This document shows positions 8,706 through 16,615 of a stretch of 35,788 bases of DNA, piece after piece (the stretch's first letter is position 1; each line of letters starts with the position of its first letter). The notes beneath the pieces are model-generated. The model made no database searches. It was not told where the DNA came from and saw nothing but the letters and a program-made list of their open reading frames with translations. Source of the DNA: Candidatus Poribacteria bacterium (GTDB taxonomy: Bacteria > Poribacteria > WGA-4E > WGA-3G); the NCBI GenBank assembly GCA_022822215.1, contig JAJECD010000236.1:1-35788 (forward strand). The letters run 5' to 3'. A program made the translations under genes and the position numbers.

Positions 8706-9902
8706 ATGCCTGATAAAGTCGAAGGACAACAAGCGCACATCTCGAGACGGCGTTTCTTGAAGAAGGCAACTACTGCCGCTGTTACAGCGACCGTTGCACC
8801 AGAGGTTTTAAATGCCTTTGGTGCGCAAACGAACAATGCGATTCGTAAAAATGTTCAAATCAATACGAAGGAGAAGAAAATGAAAACAGCAGTTAGCATC
8901 GTTGAAGATGCTTTCTACATTAATGGTGAAATTACCTATCCGGGACGTTTCTACGAAGATAATAAAATCGAAGGATTGCTTATCAACACCCGCATGGTGC
9001 AGGGCATCTTCGATGATAGGAACCCAGAAACCATTCATCTGTGGGAATATCCAGATACAGGCGAATGGGACGCTGAGCGTAATACGCGTGAATTCTTAGC
9101 GGCGATGCCGACGTGGCGCGCTCACGGGGTGCTGGCGTTCACTATTAACCTCCAGGGGGGGAGTCCCGAAGGTTACTCTAAAGCACAACCGTGGCATAAC
9201 TCCGGTATAGAAGTCGATGGGAGTCTCAGGGATGATTATCTCTCGCGGCTTGAACGCATTATCGACTTTGCTGATGACCTCGGTATGGTTGTCATTCTCG
9301 GTTATTTCTATTTTGGGCAGGACCACCGACTCACCGACGAAAACGCCGTTATACGGGCTGTAGATGACGCAACTGGGTGGCTCTTTGACAAGGGATATAC
9401 CAATGTGATCATTGAGGTTAACAACGAATGTAATGTGAGATATTCACACGAAATTTTACAACCGCATCGTGTGCATGAATTGATTGAACGGGTGAAAGCA
9501 ACGACACGCAATGGCAATAGATTCCTCACGGGAACGAGCTATGGTGGTGGTCGAGTGCCACTTGAGAATGTTGTCCGATCTTCCGATTTCTTGCTTGTTC
9601 ATGGAAACGGTGTGAAGGATCCAAACCGTATTATCTCTATGGTTCAGGAAACACGCCAGGTGCCGGGTTACCGTCCGATGCCGATTCTGTTTAATGAAGA
9701 TGACCATTTTGATTTCGATAAACCGCTGAATAATTTTGTCGCTGCTGTGAGTCAATACGCTTCATGGGGCTACTTCGATCCGGGTGAAAACAACTACCAT
9801 GACGGTTACCAATCCGTGCCGGTGCAATGGCAGCTCAACACGCCGCGGAAACGTGCCTTTTTTCAGAAGGCTCGCGACATCACTGGCGGCTCTTCTGGAT
9901 AA
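8706..9902 (+). CDS. Tat-exported glycoside-hydrolase-like (GH5-type TIM barrel) protein
   Basis: This 398-aa protein has a twin-arginine signal (SRRRFLKK followed by a short Ala/Thr-rich hydrophobic stretch), so export in folded form is likely. The body looks like a clan GH-A TIM barrel. IIEVNNECN carries the Asn-Glu pair (N240-E241) expected of the acid/base, and PILFNED supplies a later Glu (E331) as candidate nucleophile. The substrate is unknown, although a carbohydrate or glycan is likely. The ATG has GGGGAG at a 7-nt spacing. An internal in-frame ATG at 8880 also has a very good ribosome-binding site (AAGGAG), which could give a shorter cytoplasmic form. The GH-A assignment is from motifs only. 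Confidence 0.72.
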   Translation: MPDKVEGQQAHISRRRFLKKATTAAVTATVAPEVLNAFGAQTNNAIRKNVQINTKEKKMKTAVSIVEDAFYINGEITYPGRFYEDNKIEGLLINTRMVQGIFDDRNPETIHLWEYPDTGEWDAERNTREFLAAMPTWRAHGVLAFTINLQGGSPEGYSKAQPWHNSGIEVDGSLRDDYLSRLERIIDFADDLGMVVILGYFYFGQDHRLTDENAVIRAVDDATGWLFDKGYTNVIIEVNNECNVRYSHEILQPHRVHELIERVKATTRNGNRFLTGTSYGGGRVPLENVVRSSDFLLVHGNGVKDPNRIISMVQETRQVPGYRPMPILFNEDDHFDFDKPLNNFVAAVSQYASWGYFDPGENNYHDGYQSVPVQWQLNTPRKRAFFQKARDITGGSSG

Positions 9903-9956
9903 TATCGGAAGCCGAATTTAAACCTACCTGAACGAATCGCAAGGAAAATTAAAAAT

Positions 9957-10727
9957 ATGCCACAAATTGATCCAACCTATTTTGCCATTGTTGTTGCTGT
10001 CGTCATTATGTTGGGGACGAGCATCCGAATTCTTAAAGAATATGAGCGTGCTGTTATCTTTCGCCTCGGACGTTTAACTGGGACCCGCGGTCCGGGACTC
10101 GTGCTTATGATACCGTTCTGGATTGAGCGGATGCAAAAGATTAGTCTGCGGGTTATCGTCAACGATGTTACCCCACAAGACGTGATTACGAAGGATAACG
10201 TCTCTGTGAGTGTCAACGCTGTGCTGACTTTTAGAGTGACGGAACCCAATCGGGCGGTGATTGAAGTAGAAGACTTCGGTTTCGCGATCAGTCAAACGGC
10301 ACAGACGACGCTGCGGAGCGTCCTCGGCCGCGCGGAACTCGATGACCTCCTCTCGGAACGTGAAAAGTTAAATCAGGATTTGGAGGATATTATCAAAAAG
10401 CATTGTGAACCGTGGGGTGTTGAGGTGCTGGCGATGGAAATCAAACACGTCGATCTCCCCGTTGAGATGCAGCGTGCGATGGCGAAGCAGGCGGAAGCCG
10501 AGCGGGAACGTCGCGCCAAAGTCACACACGCCACCGGTGAGTTTGAGTCTGCAGAGGTTCTCACTAACGCTGCAGAAATCCTCAGTAAAACTCCGACAGC
10601 CGTGCAACTCCGATTCCTTCAAGCACTGGTAGAGGTCAGTGCGGAGAAGAATTCAACCGTTGTCTTCCCGATTCCGATAGACCTGCTCAGTCCGTTTCTT
10701 GAGAAGTTGCAGCCGGAGGAGAAGTGA
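9957..10727 (+). CDS. Slipin/stomatin-like SPFH (band 7) membrane protein
   Basis: This 256-aa protein has one N-terminal membrane helix (about 7-24), then a full SPFH/band-7 domain ([40 protein letters not shown]). A short helical C-terminus with [15 protein letters not shown] follows, which is typical of slipins. Such proteins oligomerise in membrane microdomains and usually work with a partner NfeD protease-like protein, but no nfeD gene is adjacent here. The SD AAGGA lies 11 nt before the ATG. The gene is convergent with the WD40-dockerin gene. Confidence 0.92.
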   Translation: MPQIDPTYFAIVVAVVIMLGTSIRILKEYERAVIFRLGRLTGTRGPGLVLMIPFWIERMQKISLRVIVNDVTPQDVITKDNVSVSVNAVLTFRVTEPNRAVIEVEDFGFAISQTAQTTLRSVLGRAELDDLLSEREKLNQDLEDIIKKHCEPWGVEVLAMEIKHVDLPVEMQRAMAKQAEAERERRAKVTHATGEFESAEVLTNAAEILSKTPTAVQLRFLQALVEVSAEKNSTVVFPIPIDLLSPFLEKLQPEEK

Positions 10728-10758
10728 GGAAGCCCCCTCGGTTGTCTTACGGGTAGTA

Positions 10759-10776
10759 GGCACACGCCGCTGTGCC
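10759..10776. terminator. Hairpin between convergent slipin and WD40-dockerin genes
   Basis: GGCACA (10759-10764) pairs with TGTGCC (10771-10776) around a 6-nt loop, just before the reverse-strand stop codon at 10778 and 31 bp after the slipin stop. A terminator role is likely from position, but there is no strong T-run. Confidence 0.35.
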
Positions 10777-10777
10777 G

Positions 10778-11425
10778 TCACACCAAATCAAGTGAGCCTG
10801 CGACCAAGACGAGATCCCGTACATCTACGATGCCGTCTTTGTTGACATCCGCGGGATGCTCTCCTTTCTGTCCAAAGTTTGCGGCAACAAAAACTAAATC
10901 AGAAATGTTTATGATGCCGTCTCCGTTGATGTCCTCTGGGCGTTTTTCGGGTTCGGGCATCGCATCCGTGAGTTGCCACAATAGCACCGTGCTGTCCCAA
11001 CTCCCAGTAGCGAGCGTTCCGCCATCCGGACTGAAGGCGACGCTGTTGACACCATCCGTATGCCTGGTGAGCGTGTGAAGTGTTCTGCCGGTTTCCACGT
11101 CCCATAAACGAATGGTATTGTCCGAACTGCCGCTTGCGCGTGTTTTTCCATCAGGGCTGAAGGAAATGCTATTGATCGTATCCGTATGCCCAATGAATAG
11201 GTCAAGTTCTTCACCGGTTTGTGTGTCGTATATCCAAACACCGATACGACTCGCGACTGCCAGACGTGTCCCATCTGCGGAATATTTTATCTCATGTATC
11301 GTCCCTTTATCGAGACGTATTATGGCACCTTCAGGGAGACCCCATTGGGTGTAGTCTTGGGCGAATGCACTTGGGATAGAGATTATTATAGTAAAGCCTA
11401 CAATTACTAAACTTTGGACAATTTT
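10778..11425 (-). CDS. Exported WD40-repeat protein with C-terminal dockerin type I pair (start codon not evident)
   Basis: The ORF track lists only 106 aa from a GTG at 11098, but I translated the same frame upstream and it stays open to a stop at 11426-11428. The extended 5' part encodes a signal-peptide-like stretch (IVQSLVIVGFTIIISIPSAFA), then WD40-type repeats (GHTDTINSISFSPDG, SGSSDNTIRLWD, then HTDGVNSVAFSPDG and ATGSWDSTVLLW). The C-terminus has two calcium-binding dockerin segments (DINGDGIINISDLVFVA and DVNKDGIVDVRDLVLVA). No ATG, GTG or TTG precedes the signal peptide in frame. Only ATT (11420-11422) is available, so the gene either uses a rare start or has lost its 5' end. Palindromic repeats begin about 20 bp upstream. 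The protein probably works outside the cytoplasm in binding. Confidence 0.75.
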   Translation of the reverse strand, partial: KIVQSLVIVGFTIIISIPSAFAQDYTQWGLPEGAIIRLDKGTIHEIKYSADGTRLAVASRIGVWIYDTQTGEELDLFIGHTDTINSISFSPDGKTRASGSSDNTIRLWDVETGRTLHTLTRHTDGVNSVAFSPDGGTLATGSWDSTVLLWQLTDAMPEPEKRPEDINGDGIINISDLVFVAANFGQKGEHPADVNKDGIVDVRDLVLVAGSLDLV

Positions 11426-11434
11426 TTAGTGGAT

Positions 11435-11519
11435 CCTACATTTCGCCCCGCTGGGGCTTGCCTCTTGGGGATGTAGCATTTCTATAGACATTCCGCCCCG
11501 CTGGGGCTGCGCTTGGGGG
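11435..11519. repeat. Two REP-like palindromes, core CGCCCCGCTGGGGCT
   Basis: The core CGCCCCGCTGGGGCT occurs at 11444-11458 and 11494-11508, each preceded by a T-rich ATTTC or ATTCC lead. Each core forms GCCCC-GCT-GGGGC hairpins. The first copy is further enclosed by CTACAT (11436-11441) and ATGTAG (11471-11476). The pair looks like a REP- or MITE-type interspersed repeat. Its position abuts the 5' end of the WD40-dockerin gene. Confidence 0.65.
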
Positions 11520-11533
11520 CATCTAAGTTTGTT

Positions 11534-11573
11534 TTTCTCTGAGTTGGGTTTGCGTAGGAAACTCACAGAGAAA
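11534..11573. other. Inverted repeat upstream of phyH-like gene
   Basis: TTTCTCTG (11534-11541) pairs with CAGAGAAA (11566-11573), and AGTT/AACT extends the stem across a 2-nt bulge. It may be the end of the repeat element to its left or a structured leader of the PhyH gene 47 bp downstream. Confidence 0.4.
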
Positions 11574-11620
11574 TCCGAAAACTCTTAAAATTGCTAAGTG
11601 AAACATCGGATCATCTAAGC

Positions 11621-12418
11621 ATGAACACACAACGGACAAGCAAGCAGATTCAATTTTACCGTGAAAATGGATTTCTGATTATTGACGATTTCCTGAACGG
11701 TGCCGAGTTGGCATCGTGGCAGGATACTGTTGACCAGGCTATCGCAGCACACGTAAGCCGTCTGGATACCCATCACAATCAGAGAGGCGAAGACGGTTAC
11801 TACAAGAATGTCTTCGTTCAATGCGTCAATTTGTGGAAGACGAGCGCGAAGGTTAAACAGTTGATTCTTGACCCCGAGTTGGGTAAACTGGCGGCAGATC
11901 TCGCCGGCACTTCAGGCGTGCGATTGTATCACGACCACGCCATGGTTAAACAACCGTGGGCAAATCCAACGAACTTTCATGTCGATAATCCGTATGACCC
12001 GTTTTATTCACATCAGGCGATTATGTTCTGGGTGGCACTTGATGATACAACAGTTCAGAACGGTTGTCTGTATTTTCTCCCCGGCACCCATAAGACAAGC
12101 GGCTTTGATATCGGTGGGAGTCTCGGAGAGGTCGGAATTGGTGAACTGTTTCGCGAGTATCCAGAGTGGTCAGAGATTGAACCCTATGCTGCTGAGATGA
12201 AAGCGGGAGCCGGTGTATTCATCAGCGGGATGGTCGCCCATGCAGCGGGTCCAAATATGACGACGCACCCCCGTCGGGCATTTGCTATGCTCTTTATGCC
12301 AGCAGATGCTACGTTCAATGGGAAGAAAAGCGCGTTGCCCGATGAAGTGTTTGCGAAGTTGGAAACCGGCGATGTGTTGGCGGATGATAAGCATCTGCCA
12401 TTGGTTTTTTCGTATTGA
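11621..12418 (+). CDS. Phytanoyl-CoA dioxygenase (PhyH) family protein
   Basis: This is a 265-aa Fe(II)/2-oxoglutarate oxygenase from ATG 11621. The track's TTG at 11591 adds ten unlikely residues. The iron ligands are visible as HVD (H120, D122) and a distal His in GMVAHAAGPN (H207). PRRAFAML supplies the Arg expected to bind 2-oxoglutarate. QNGCLYFLPGTHK is a family hallmark. The enzyme hydroxylates an unknown small substrate. A cryptic open frame lies downstream. A second family member is at 18753-19505, which fits lineages where this family has expanded. Confidence 0.92.
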   Translation: MNTQRTSKQIQFYRENGFLIIDDFLNGAELASWQDTVDQAIAAHVSRLDTHHNQRGEDGYYKNVFVQCVNLWKTSAKVKQLILDPELGKLAADLAGTSGVRLYHDHAMVKQPWANPTNFHVDNPYDPFYSHQAIMFWVALDDTTVQNGCLYFLPGTHKTSGFDIGGSLGEVGIGELFREYPEWSEIEPYAAEMKAGAGVFISGMVAHAAGPNMTTHPRRAFAMLFMPADATFNGKKSALPDEVFAKLETGDVLADDKHLPLVFSY

Positions 12419-12455
12419 GATGGTCGTACATCGTCAGATCAGTCTTATTGGATAG

Positions 12456-12734
12456 AAAGTCAGCTCCCTTCGAGTTGAGAAACACTCGGTTCTGCAGTAT
12501 ATCTGGTGGACACCGTGTGCAGATTGCACGGAACGCACCCCGAGCGAAAAAGGAGCGAATGATGAGATACCGAATGACGGCCTCGAGGATGTCTTGGTGG
12601 ATGAGGGACATTGGGTGACACAAGGTACATACAATGCTTATGGAATTATCGTCTTGACGCGAAAATCGATGACGGGCGAGTTTGAAGTTGCCCGACCTTT
12701 GGATCCCAGGGCGTCTCCATATTTCTTTGATTGA
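12456..12734 (+). pseudogene. Orphan open frame, possibly a 5'-truncated gene
   Basis: This stretch between phyH and the dehydrogenase gene is absent from the ORF track because it lacks a good start, but one forward frame is open for 92 codons. Its composition is protein-like: TPCADCTE near the N-terminus, then an acidic stretch (NDGLEDVLVDEGHW), WVTQGTYNAYGIIVL, and an end in RPLDPRASPYFFD. I do not recognise it. The lack of an in-frame ATG or GTG near the 5' end suggests a remnant or a gene with a lost start. Chance openness over 92 codons is possible, hence the low confidence. Confidence 0.3.
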
Positions 12735-12775
12735 GCGTTTGAATAAAATGGCAGTCCTTTTCACCTATGGTTCCA

Positions 12776-13705
12776 CTACGTCGCGTTCACGACCCCTTTG
12801 ATGTAACTACCATCTCCATTCGTTGCTTCTTTGAGAAGTGAGGGATAATCTTCAAGCTGGACGATGTGCGTTACAAGCGGTCTTAAGTCGATGTGACCAC
12901 GCGCAAGCATCCGGATCGCTGGTGGGAATGTATCCCGTATCTTTGCGCCCGGTGATGAGCTCACCAAATTAAACGCGGCACCGTGCCACTCTTGACCGTT
13001 GATTGTCACTTCTTCTCGAACACAACCGAAGAGATTAATGTGCCCACCTCTGCGAACAATTTTAGTGGCGAGGTTTAACCCGGCACCCTTGCCAGAACAG
13101 TCGAACACCACGTCAATTGGACGTGCCTTCAATGCTGGTACCAGTTCGGACACCTCAATTTCCTTAGGGTTATAGGTGATTTCAGCACCGAGCGACTTCG
13201 CCAGATTTAGCCGTTTCTCAACGAGGTCTATGGCGATGAGGTCATTCGTGTAGAATCGGCTCAGCGCTTGGATGAACATAAGTCCCATAAAACCACACCC
13301 AATGACTACGACGTTGTCAGCCGGTAGCAGCGGTGCCGTGTCAAGTCCTGTTACAACACACGAGACTGGTTCAACTAACCAGTATTCGTCTGCAATGTCC
13401 GATTCTGGAAGGACATATACGTTATCGGCAAGGCAGTTCTTAATACCGTCGAACCCCAACCCTGTGCCTGTCACACGCGTTCCCTCTTCAATCCCTTGAA
13501 CATTGCTCCCGACTTTTGTGACATAGCCGACCCCTTCATGACCCGGCGGCGCGTAACCGCCGTCCTGAAAGGTTGCTAAATCCCAAGCGCAGACCCCACA
13601 GGCGGCGCGCTGCACCTGTACTTCACCCGCCTGCGGATCAGAGACATCAATATCAATAATCTCGACGCCACCGTTTTCTCCATATCTAATCGTTTGCGTT
13701 TTCAT
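12776..13705 (-). CDS. Zinc-type medium-chain alcohol/polyol dehydrogenase
   Basis: This 309-aa NAD(P)-dependent dehydrogenase of the MDR superfamily probably oxidises a secondary alcohol or sugar alcohol. I start it at ATG 13705, which has GGGAGG at an 8-nt spacing. The track start at 13777 runs through the antitoxin gene. Catalytic zinc ligands are C39 (CGVCAWD) and H56-E57 (GHEGVG), and the Rossmann motif VIGCGFMG binds the dinucleotide. The usual four-cysteine structural zinc lobe is absent. The first 20 bases overlap the end of brnA on the same strand, so the gene is probably transcribed with the toxin-antitoxin pair. The substrate is unknown. Confidence 0.88.
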   Translation of the reverse strand: MKTQTIRYGENGGVEIIDIDVSDPQAGEVQVQRAACGVCAWDLATFQDGGYAPPGHEGVGYVTKVGSNVQGIEEGTRVTGTGLGFDGIKNCLADNVYVLPESDIADEYWLVEPVSCVVTGLDTAPLLPADNVVVIGCGFMGLMFIQALSRFYTNDLIAIDLVEKRLNLAKSLGAEITYNPKEIEVSELVPALKARPIDVVFDCSGKGAGLNLATKIVRRGGHINLFGCVREEVTINGQEWHGAAFNLVSSSPGAKIRDTFPPAIRMLARGHIDLRPLVTHIVQLEDYPSLLKEATNGDGSYIKGVVNAT

Positions 13706-14009
13706 TTGATGTGCCTCCCTGTCTGTTTGCTTCCATGTATGACCGGAGCACGGTGTTAATTTGTGCTTCGTAATCAACGTTACGGGCTTTGAACCACTTT
13801 AAGATATCCTGATCGATACTTGTAAAGTGTGAAGGGAGAGGGGCGGTTTTCCAAAAAGTTTCATCGGTAGGTTGGACATCTTTATCATTAAGCGCGTCCT
13901 GATAAACTTCCGCATCGCTCATTGCATCGACCTTCTCCCAATCCGTTTCATCAGGAACGTGTGCCAGTTCTTCACGCGTATATTTGACTAAAGTAGATTT
14001 GTCTTTCAT
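13686..14009 (-). CDS. brnA: BrnA-type antitoxin
   Basis: This 107-aa protein starts at ATG 14009 with AAGGAAGG at a 9-nt spacing. The track's longer form extends into brnT. The C-terminal half (PLPSHFTSIDQDILKWFKA, then VDYEAQINTVLRSYME) matches the BrnA ribbon-helix-helix antitoxin. The N-terminal part is an acidic linker that would wrap the toxin. It overlaps brnT by 38 bp at its start and the dehydrogenase by 20 bp at its end. BrnA proteins usually bind their own promoter, so autoregulation is expected. Confidence 0.88.
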   Translation of the reverse strand: MKDKSTLVKYTREELAHVPDETDWEKVDAMSDAEVYQDALNDKDVQPTDETFWKTAPLPSHFTSIDQDILKWFKARNVDYEAQINTVLRSYMEANRQGGTSNENAND

Positions 14010-14250
14010 TTTTAGTTGCCTTCCTTGCTGAAATAATACGACGCGTGTAGCCGCGCCACGTATAAACCACATACAAGAGACGACCCGCGCTTCGGCCAAG
14101 GACAACGATCCTTTCTTCGCCGTAGTCGTATCGAACATCTACGCGCTCTATCCGATCAGGATCATCAAAGACGAGGGCAGCGCGTTTGAAACTAATTCCA
14201 CGTTTTTGGATACATTCTTGATTCTTCTGTTCGTCCCATTCAAATTCCAT
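13972..14250 (-). CDS. brnT: BrnT-type ribonuclease toxin
   Basis: This 92-aa protein belongs to the BrnT family (RelE-like fold, mRNA cleavage). Seen motifs are the N-terminal FEWDEQKNQECIQKRGISF, VFDDPDR, the DYGEERIVVLG strand, LLYVVYTWRG, and the C-terminal RIISARKATKNER, which carries the usual catalytic Arg/Lys cluster. The toxin precedes the antitoxin, the normal brnTA order. There is no clear SD before the ATG, so the message may be nearly leaderless. A candidate promoter lies at 14301-14329. Confidence 0.92.
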   Translation of the reverse strand: MEFEWDEQKNQECIQKRGISFKRAALVFDDPDRIERVDVRYDYGEERIVVLGRSAGRLLYVVYTWRGYTRRIISARKATKNERQIYFSQIYA

Positions 14251-14300
14251 TATGGCTGGTTTGAGGCGTGTCTTATCCTAATTCTTACCAAGTTGTGTAC

Positions 14301-14329
14301 AGTATAACATACTTTGTGTGAATAGTTAA
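14301..14329 (-). promoter_or_regulatory. Candidate brnTA promoter
   Basis: On the reverse strand TTAACT (14329-14324), a 17-nt spacer and TATACT (14306-14301) form a reasonable sigma-70 promoter. An imperfect palindrome (GTTGTGTACAGTATAAC) overlaps the -10 element and could be the antitoxin's operator. The operator role is inferred from family behaviour. Confidence 0.45.
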
Positions 14330-14342
14330 GGGAAATCTAATT

Positions 14343-15233
14343 CTACAAATTGTTAGAAGGTTCGATGAGATAGGGAACCTGCCAGTCGGTGTTCCGAATA
14401 TAGTGCCTCCAGAAGTAGATAGCACAAGGTATGAGAATCACAAACCCTATAAGCCCTATCCACCACAATTCTTGAAACCCTTCGATTGTCAGTTGTGACG
14501 AGGAATCGTCAGACTGTATCTCAAGCCACTCCATAATTGATGGGATACTATTATTTGCTATATGGATCACCGTTGGAATAAAGAGCGACTTCGTTCGGAT
14601 ATAAAAAATAGCCATCATACAACCGAAACAGAAACTACTAATAGGATCCGGATGTAGGATGGCAAAGATCAAAGACGACGCGAAGATACTTTTTGACACA
14701 CCCCACTTGAAACTCCATCGCGTCAACAAGATACCGCGGAAGAAGAACTCCTCGATAACTGGAGCAAGTAAGATAATTGTGAAGGAATCCAACAAATTCG
14801 CAAGAATATGTTTGTTACCGCTCGGCATAGCCCTGGCCGCACCACTTTCAATAAACTGCTCTTTGAAAAAATCAGGCATGAAGATGGATACAGGGAAGTA
14901 AAGCAGAAAAAGGCATGAAAGGGAAAGGATCACAAGTGGTACTGCCCACAGACTGTAACGCCCAAGCGTACGCCACGGCGGAAGCGTTCCGCACAATCGA
15001 CTGTAAGACAAGCCTGTGCCAGACAGCATACCGAGGGTAAAAAGAAGAAAGAAAACGTACAGCAGGAGATTGATTAAAGCCTCTCGAAGTGGAGACGACT
15101 CCCCTTTGAACCAGGCAGGCAAGAGTTCTCCAAGGATAAAAATACTAAGCATAGTCGCGATAAACGCTAAGATAGCATAGCCGACTAATGCTCTAAATCG
15201 GATGCTTTCAAAGGGATTTGAATCAATTTGCAT
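14343..15233 (-). CDS. CPBP-family intramembrane metalloprotease (CAAX protease/Abi type)
   Basis: This 296-aa integral membrane protein has about seven hydrophobic segments. The three metal-site motifs of the CPBP family are intact: EEFFFR (E161, E162, R166), the LHPD segment (H194), and HIANN (H224, N228). Relatives cleave prenylated proteins, process peptides or give bacteriocin self-protection. The target here is unknown. No strong SD is seen before ATG 15233. It is followed 92 bp downstream by brnTA on the same strand, and preceded by the dehydratase gene with a 39-bp gap. Confidence 0.92.
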   Translation of the reverse strand: MQIDSNPFESIRFRALVGYAILAFIATMLSIFILGELLPAWFKGESSPLREALINLLLYVFFLLFTLGMLSGTGLSYSRLCGTLPPWRTLGRYSLWAVPLVILSLSCLFLLYFPVSIFMPDFFKEQFIESGAARAMPSGNKHILANLLDSFTIILLAPVIEEFFFRGILLTRWSFKWGVSKSIFASSLIFAILHPDPISSFCFGCMMAIFYIRTKSLFIPTVIHIANNSIPSIMEWLEIQSDDSSSQLTIEGFQELWWIGLIGFVILIPCAIYFWRHYIRNTDWQVPYLIEPSNNL

Positions 15234-15272
15234 ACTAATGTTTGCATCCCCACTGTTCTTGTGCTTTATCTA

Positions 15273-16433
15273 CTACCAGTTCGTATGGGATCCGTCCCGT
15301 CGGCGAAGATGTGGCGGTTCTGAGAATTTGAAGGTCTGGGACCTTACGAGTTCTTCATTAACTTCAACGCCCAAGCCGGGCCCGTCCGGGACGGGTATCG
15401 CTGCGCCTTCCAGCTTATGTTGCACGGGAAACAGATCTTCATCATAGTGCCCAGATGCCTCTGTTGGAGAAACCCGGATTTCTAACCAAGCGAAGTTCGG
15501 AACTGCTGCTGCGAGATGAACCGTCGCAGCCGTGCATATAGGACCTAACGGGTTATGGGGCATTAAGTCAATATAGTGTGTCTCCGCTAAACTCGCGACT
15601 TTCATTGCTTCTGTCAAACCACCGACGTTACAGACATCAAGGCGTGCAAAGTTCGTGATACCGCGCGCCAGATAGGGGAGAAACTGCCATTTACTGGAAA
15701 ATTCCTCACCAATCGCGAATGGAATATCGGTCATTGTCCGTAGAGACTCATACGCCTCTGGCGTTTCGTCTCGGATGGGTTCTTCCAGAAAATCAAGCGT
15801 ACCAGACGGCATACGCTGACAAAAGGACGCGGCTTCCGCAACGCTGAGTCGGTGATGGTAGTCGATACCGAGAACGGGTTCAGAGCCGATGGCTTCTCGT
15901 AGTGCGGTTAACCACTCCGCTGCGAGACTAATGGACTCACGCGGTTCAAAGATGTTTTCCTCACCCGGTTTTGCACGATGCAGTACGTTTGTGCGGATGA
16001 CGTTCCAACCGTTATCAAGCAATAATTGGGCATTTTCGATCAACTGCTCAACCGATGCTGCACCCGTTGTGGCGAAACACGGCACACGGTCTCGCTGTTT
16101 CCCGCCCAGCAGTTGATAAACCGGTACGTTCAACGCCTTTCCTACAATATCGTGGAGTGCGATGTCAATTGCTGAGATCGCGCCTGTTAAGGCACGACCG
16201 CCCTCGAAGTATTGGCTCCGATACATCTCTTGCCATAAGCCACCGATCCGCATCGGGTCACATCCGATGAGGAATTCGCGGTAGTGTCTGACTGCACCCG
16301 CAACAGCCAATTCTCGACTCGAAAGCCCTGATTCACCCCACCCGTAAATGCCTTCGTCGGTCTCTACTTTAACGATGTGTTGATTCCGATGTCCTACCCA
16401 AACAGGGAACGGTTTGATGTCCGTAATTTTCAT
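15273..16433 (-). CDS. Enolase-superfamily dehydratase, galactonate-dehydratase-like
   Basis: This 386-aa mandelate racemase/muconate lactonizing-type enzyme probably dehydrates an aldonic acid. Metal ligands and the base are placed as in D-galactonate dehydratase: DYH (D191, H193), FLEEP (E217), IGEE (E243) and PHNPLGP (H293). The N-terminal capping domain (MKITDIKPFPV, SQYFEGGRALTGAISAIDIALHD) is complete. The SD AAGGAG lies 9 nt before the ATG. A near-perfect promoter drives it (16473-16501), divergent from the nitrilase gene. The substrate cannot be fixed from sequence. The second superfamily gene at 20165 has the same ligand spacing. Confidence 0.92.
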   Translation of the reverse strand: MKITDIKPFPVWVGHRNQHIVKVETDEGIYGWGESGLSSRELAVAGAVRHYREFLIGCDPMRIGGLWQEMYRSQYFEGGRALTGAISAIDIALHDIVGKALNVPVYQLLGGKQRDRVPCFATTGAASVEQLIENAQLLLDNGWNVIRTNVLHRAKPGEENIFEPRESISLAAEWLTALREAIGSEPVLGIDYHHRLSVAEAASFCQRMPSGTLDFLEEPIRDETPEAYESLRTMTDIPFAIGEEFSSKWQFLPYLARGITNFARLDVCNVGGLTEAMKVASLAETHYIDLMPHNPLGPICTAATVHLAAAVPNFAWLEIRVSPTEASGHYDEDLFPVQHKLEGAAIPVPDGPGLGVEVNEELVRSQTFKFSEPPHLRRRDGSHTNW

Positions 16434-16472
16434 AGTGCATTTCTCCTTAAAATTTATCCTGAGTTTCTAATC

Positions 16473-16501
16473 CTTATACCAAATCGGTTGGTAGTTGTCA
16501 A
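16473..16501 (-). promoter_or_regulatory. Sigma-70-like promoter for the dehydratase at 15273-16433
   Basis: Reverse-strand TTGACA (16501-16496), a 17-nt spacer and TATAAG (16478-16473). This is a perfect -35 and a 5/6 -10, about 40 bp before the ATG. Confidence 0.7.
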
Positions 16502-16559
16502 TCGGTTTTTGTGTCTGCTGCCCGCTACTGACTGCTGATCGCCAAAAATCCTATCGCAC

Positions 16560-16588
16560 TTGAATTGAATCAACAAGTCTGATACAAT
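16560..16588 (+). promoter_or_regulatory. Sigma-70-like promoter for the nitrilase/amidohydrolase operon
   Basis: TTGAAT (16560-16565), a 17-nt spacer and TACAAT (16583-16588), 27 bp upstream of the nitrilase ATG. It is divergent from the dehydratase promoter, with about 60 bp between them. Confidence 0.6.
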
Positions 16589-16615
16589 GCCAAAAAAGCA
16601 AAGGAGGACATTCAG

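Noticed and set aside
12315-12764. 149-aa reverse-strand frame downstream of phyH
   Set aside because: It overlaps the phyH 3' end in antisense and has a Cys/Arg-rich shadow composition. The forward frame at 12456-12734 is more protein-like.
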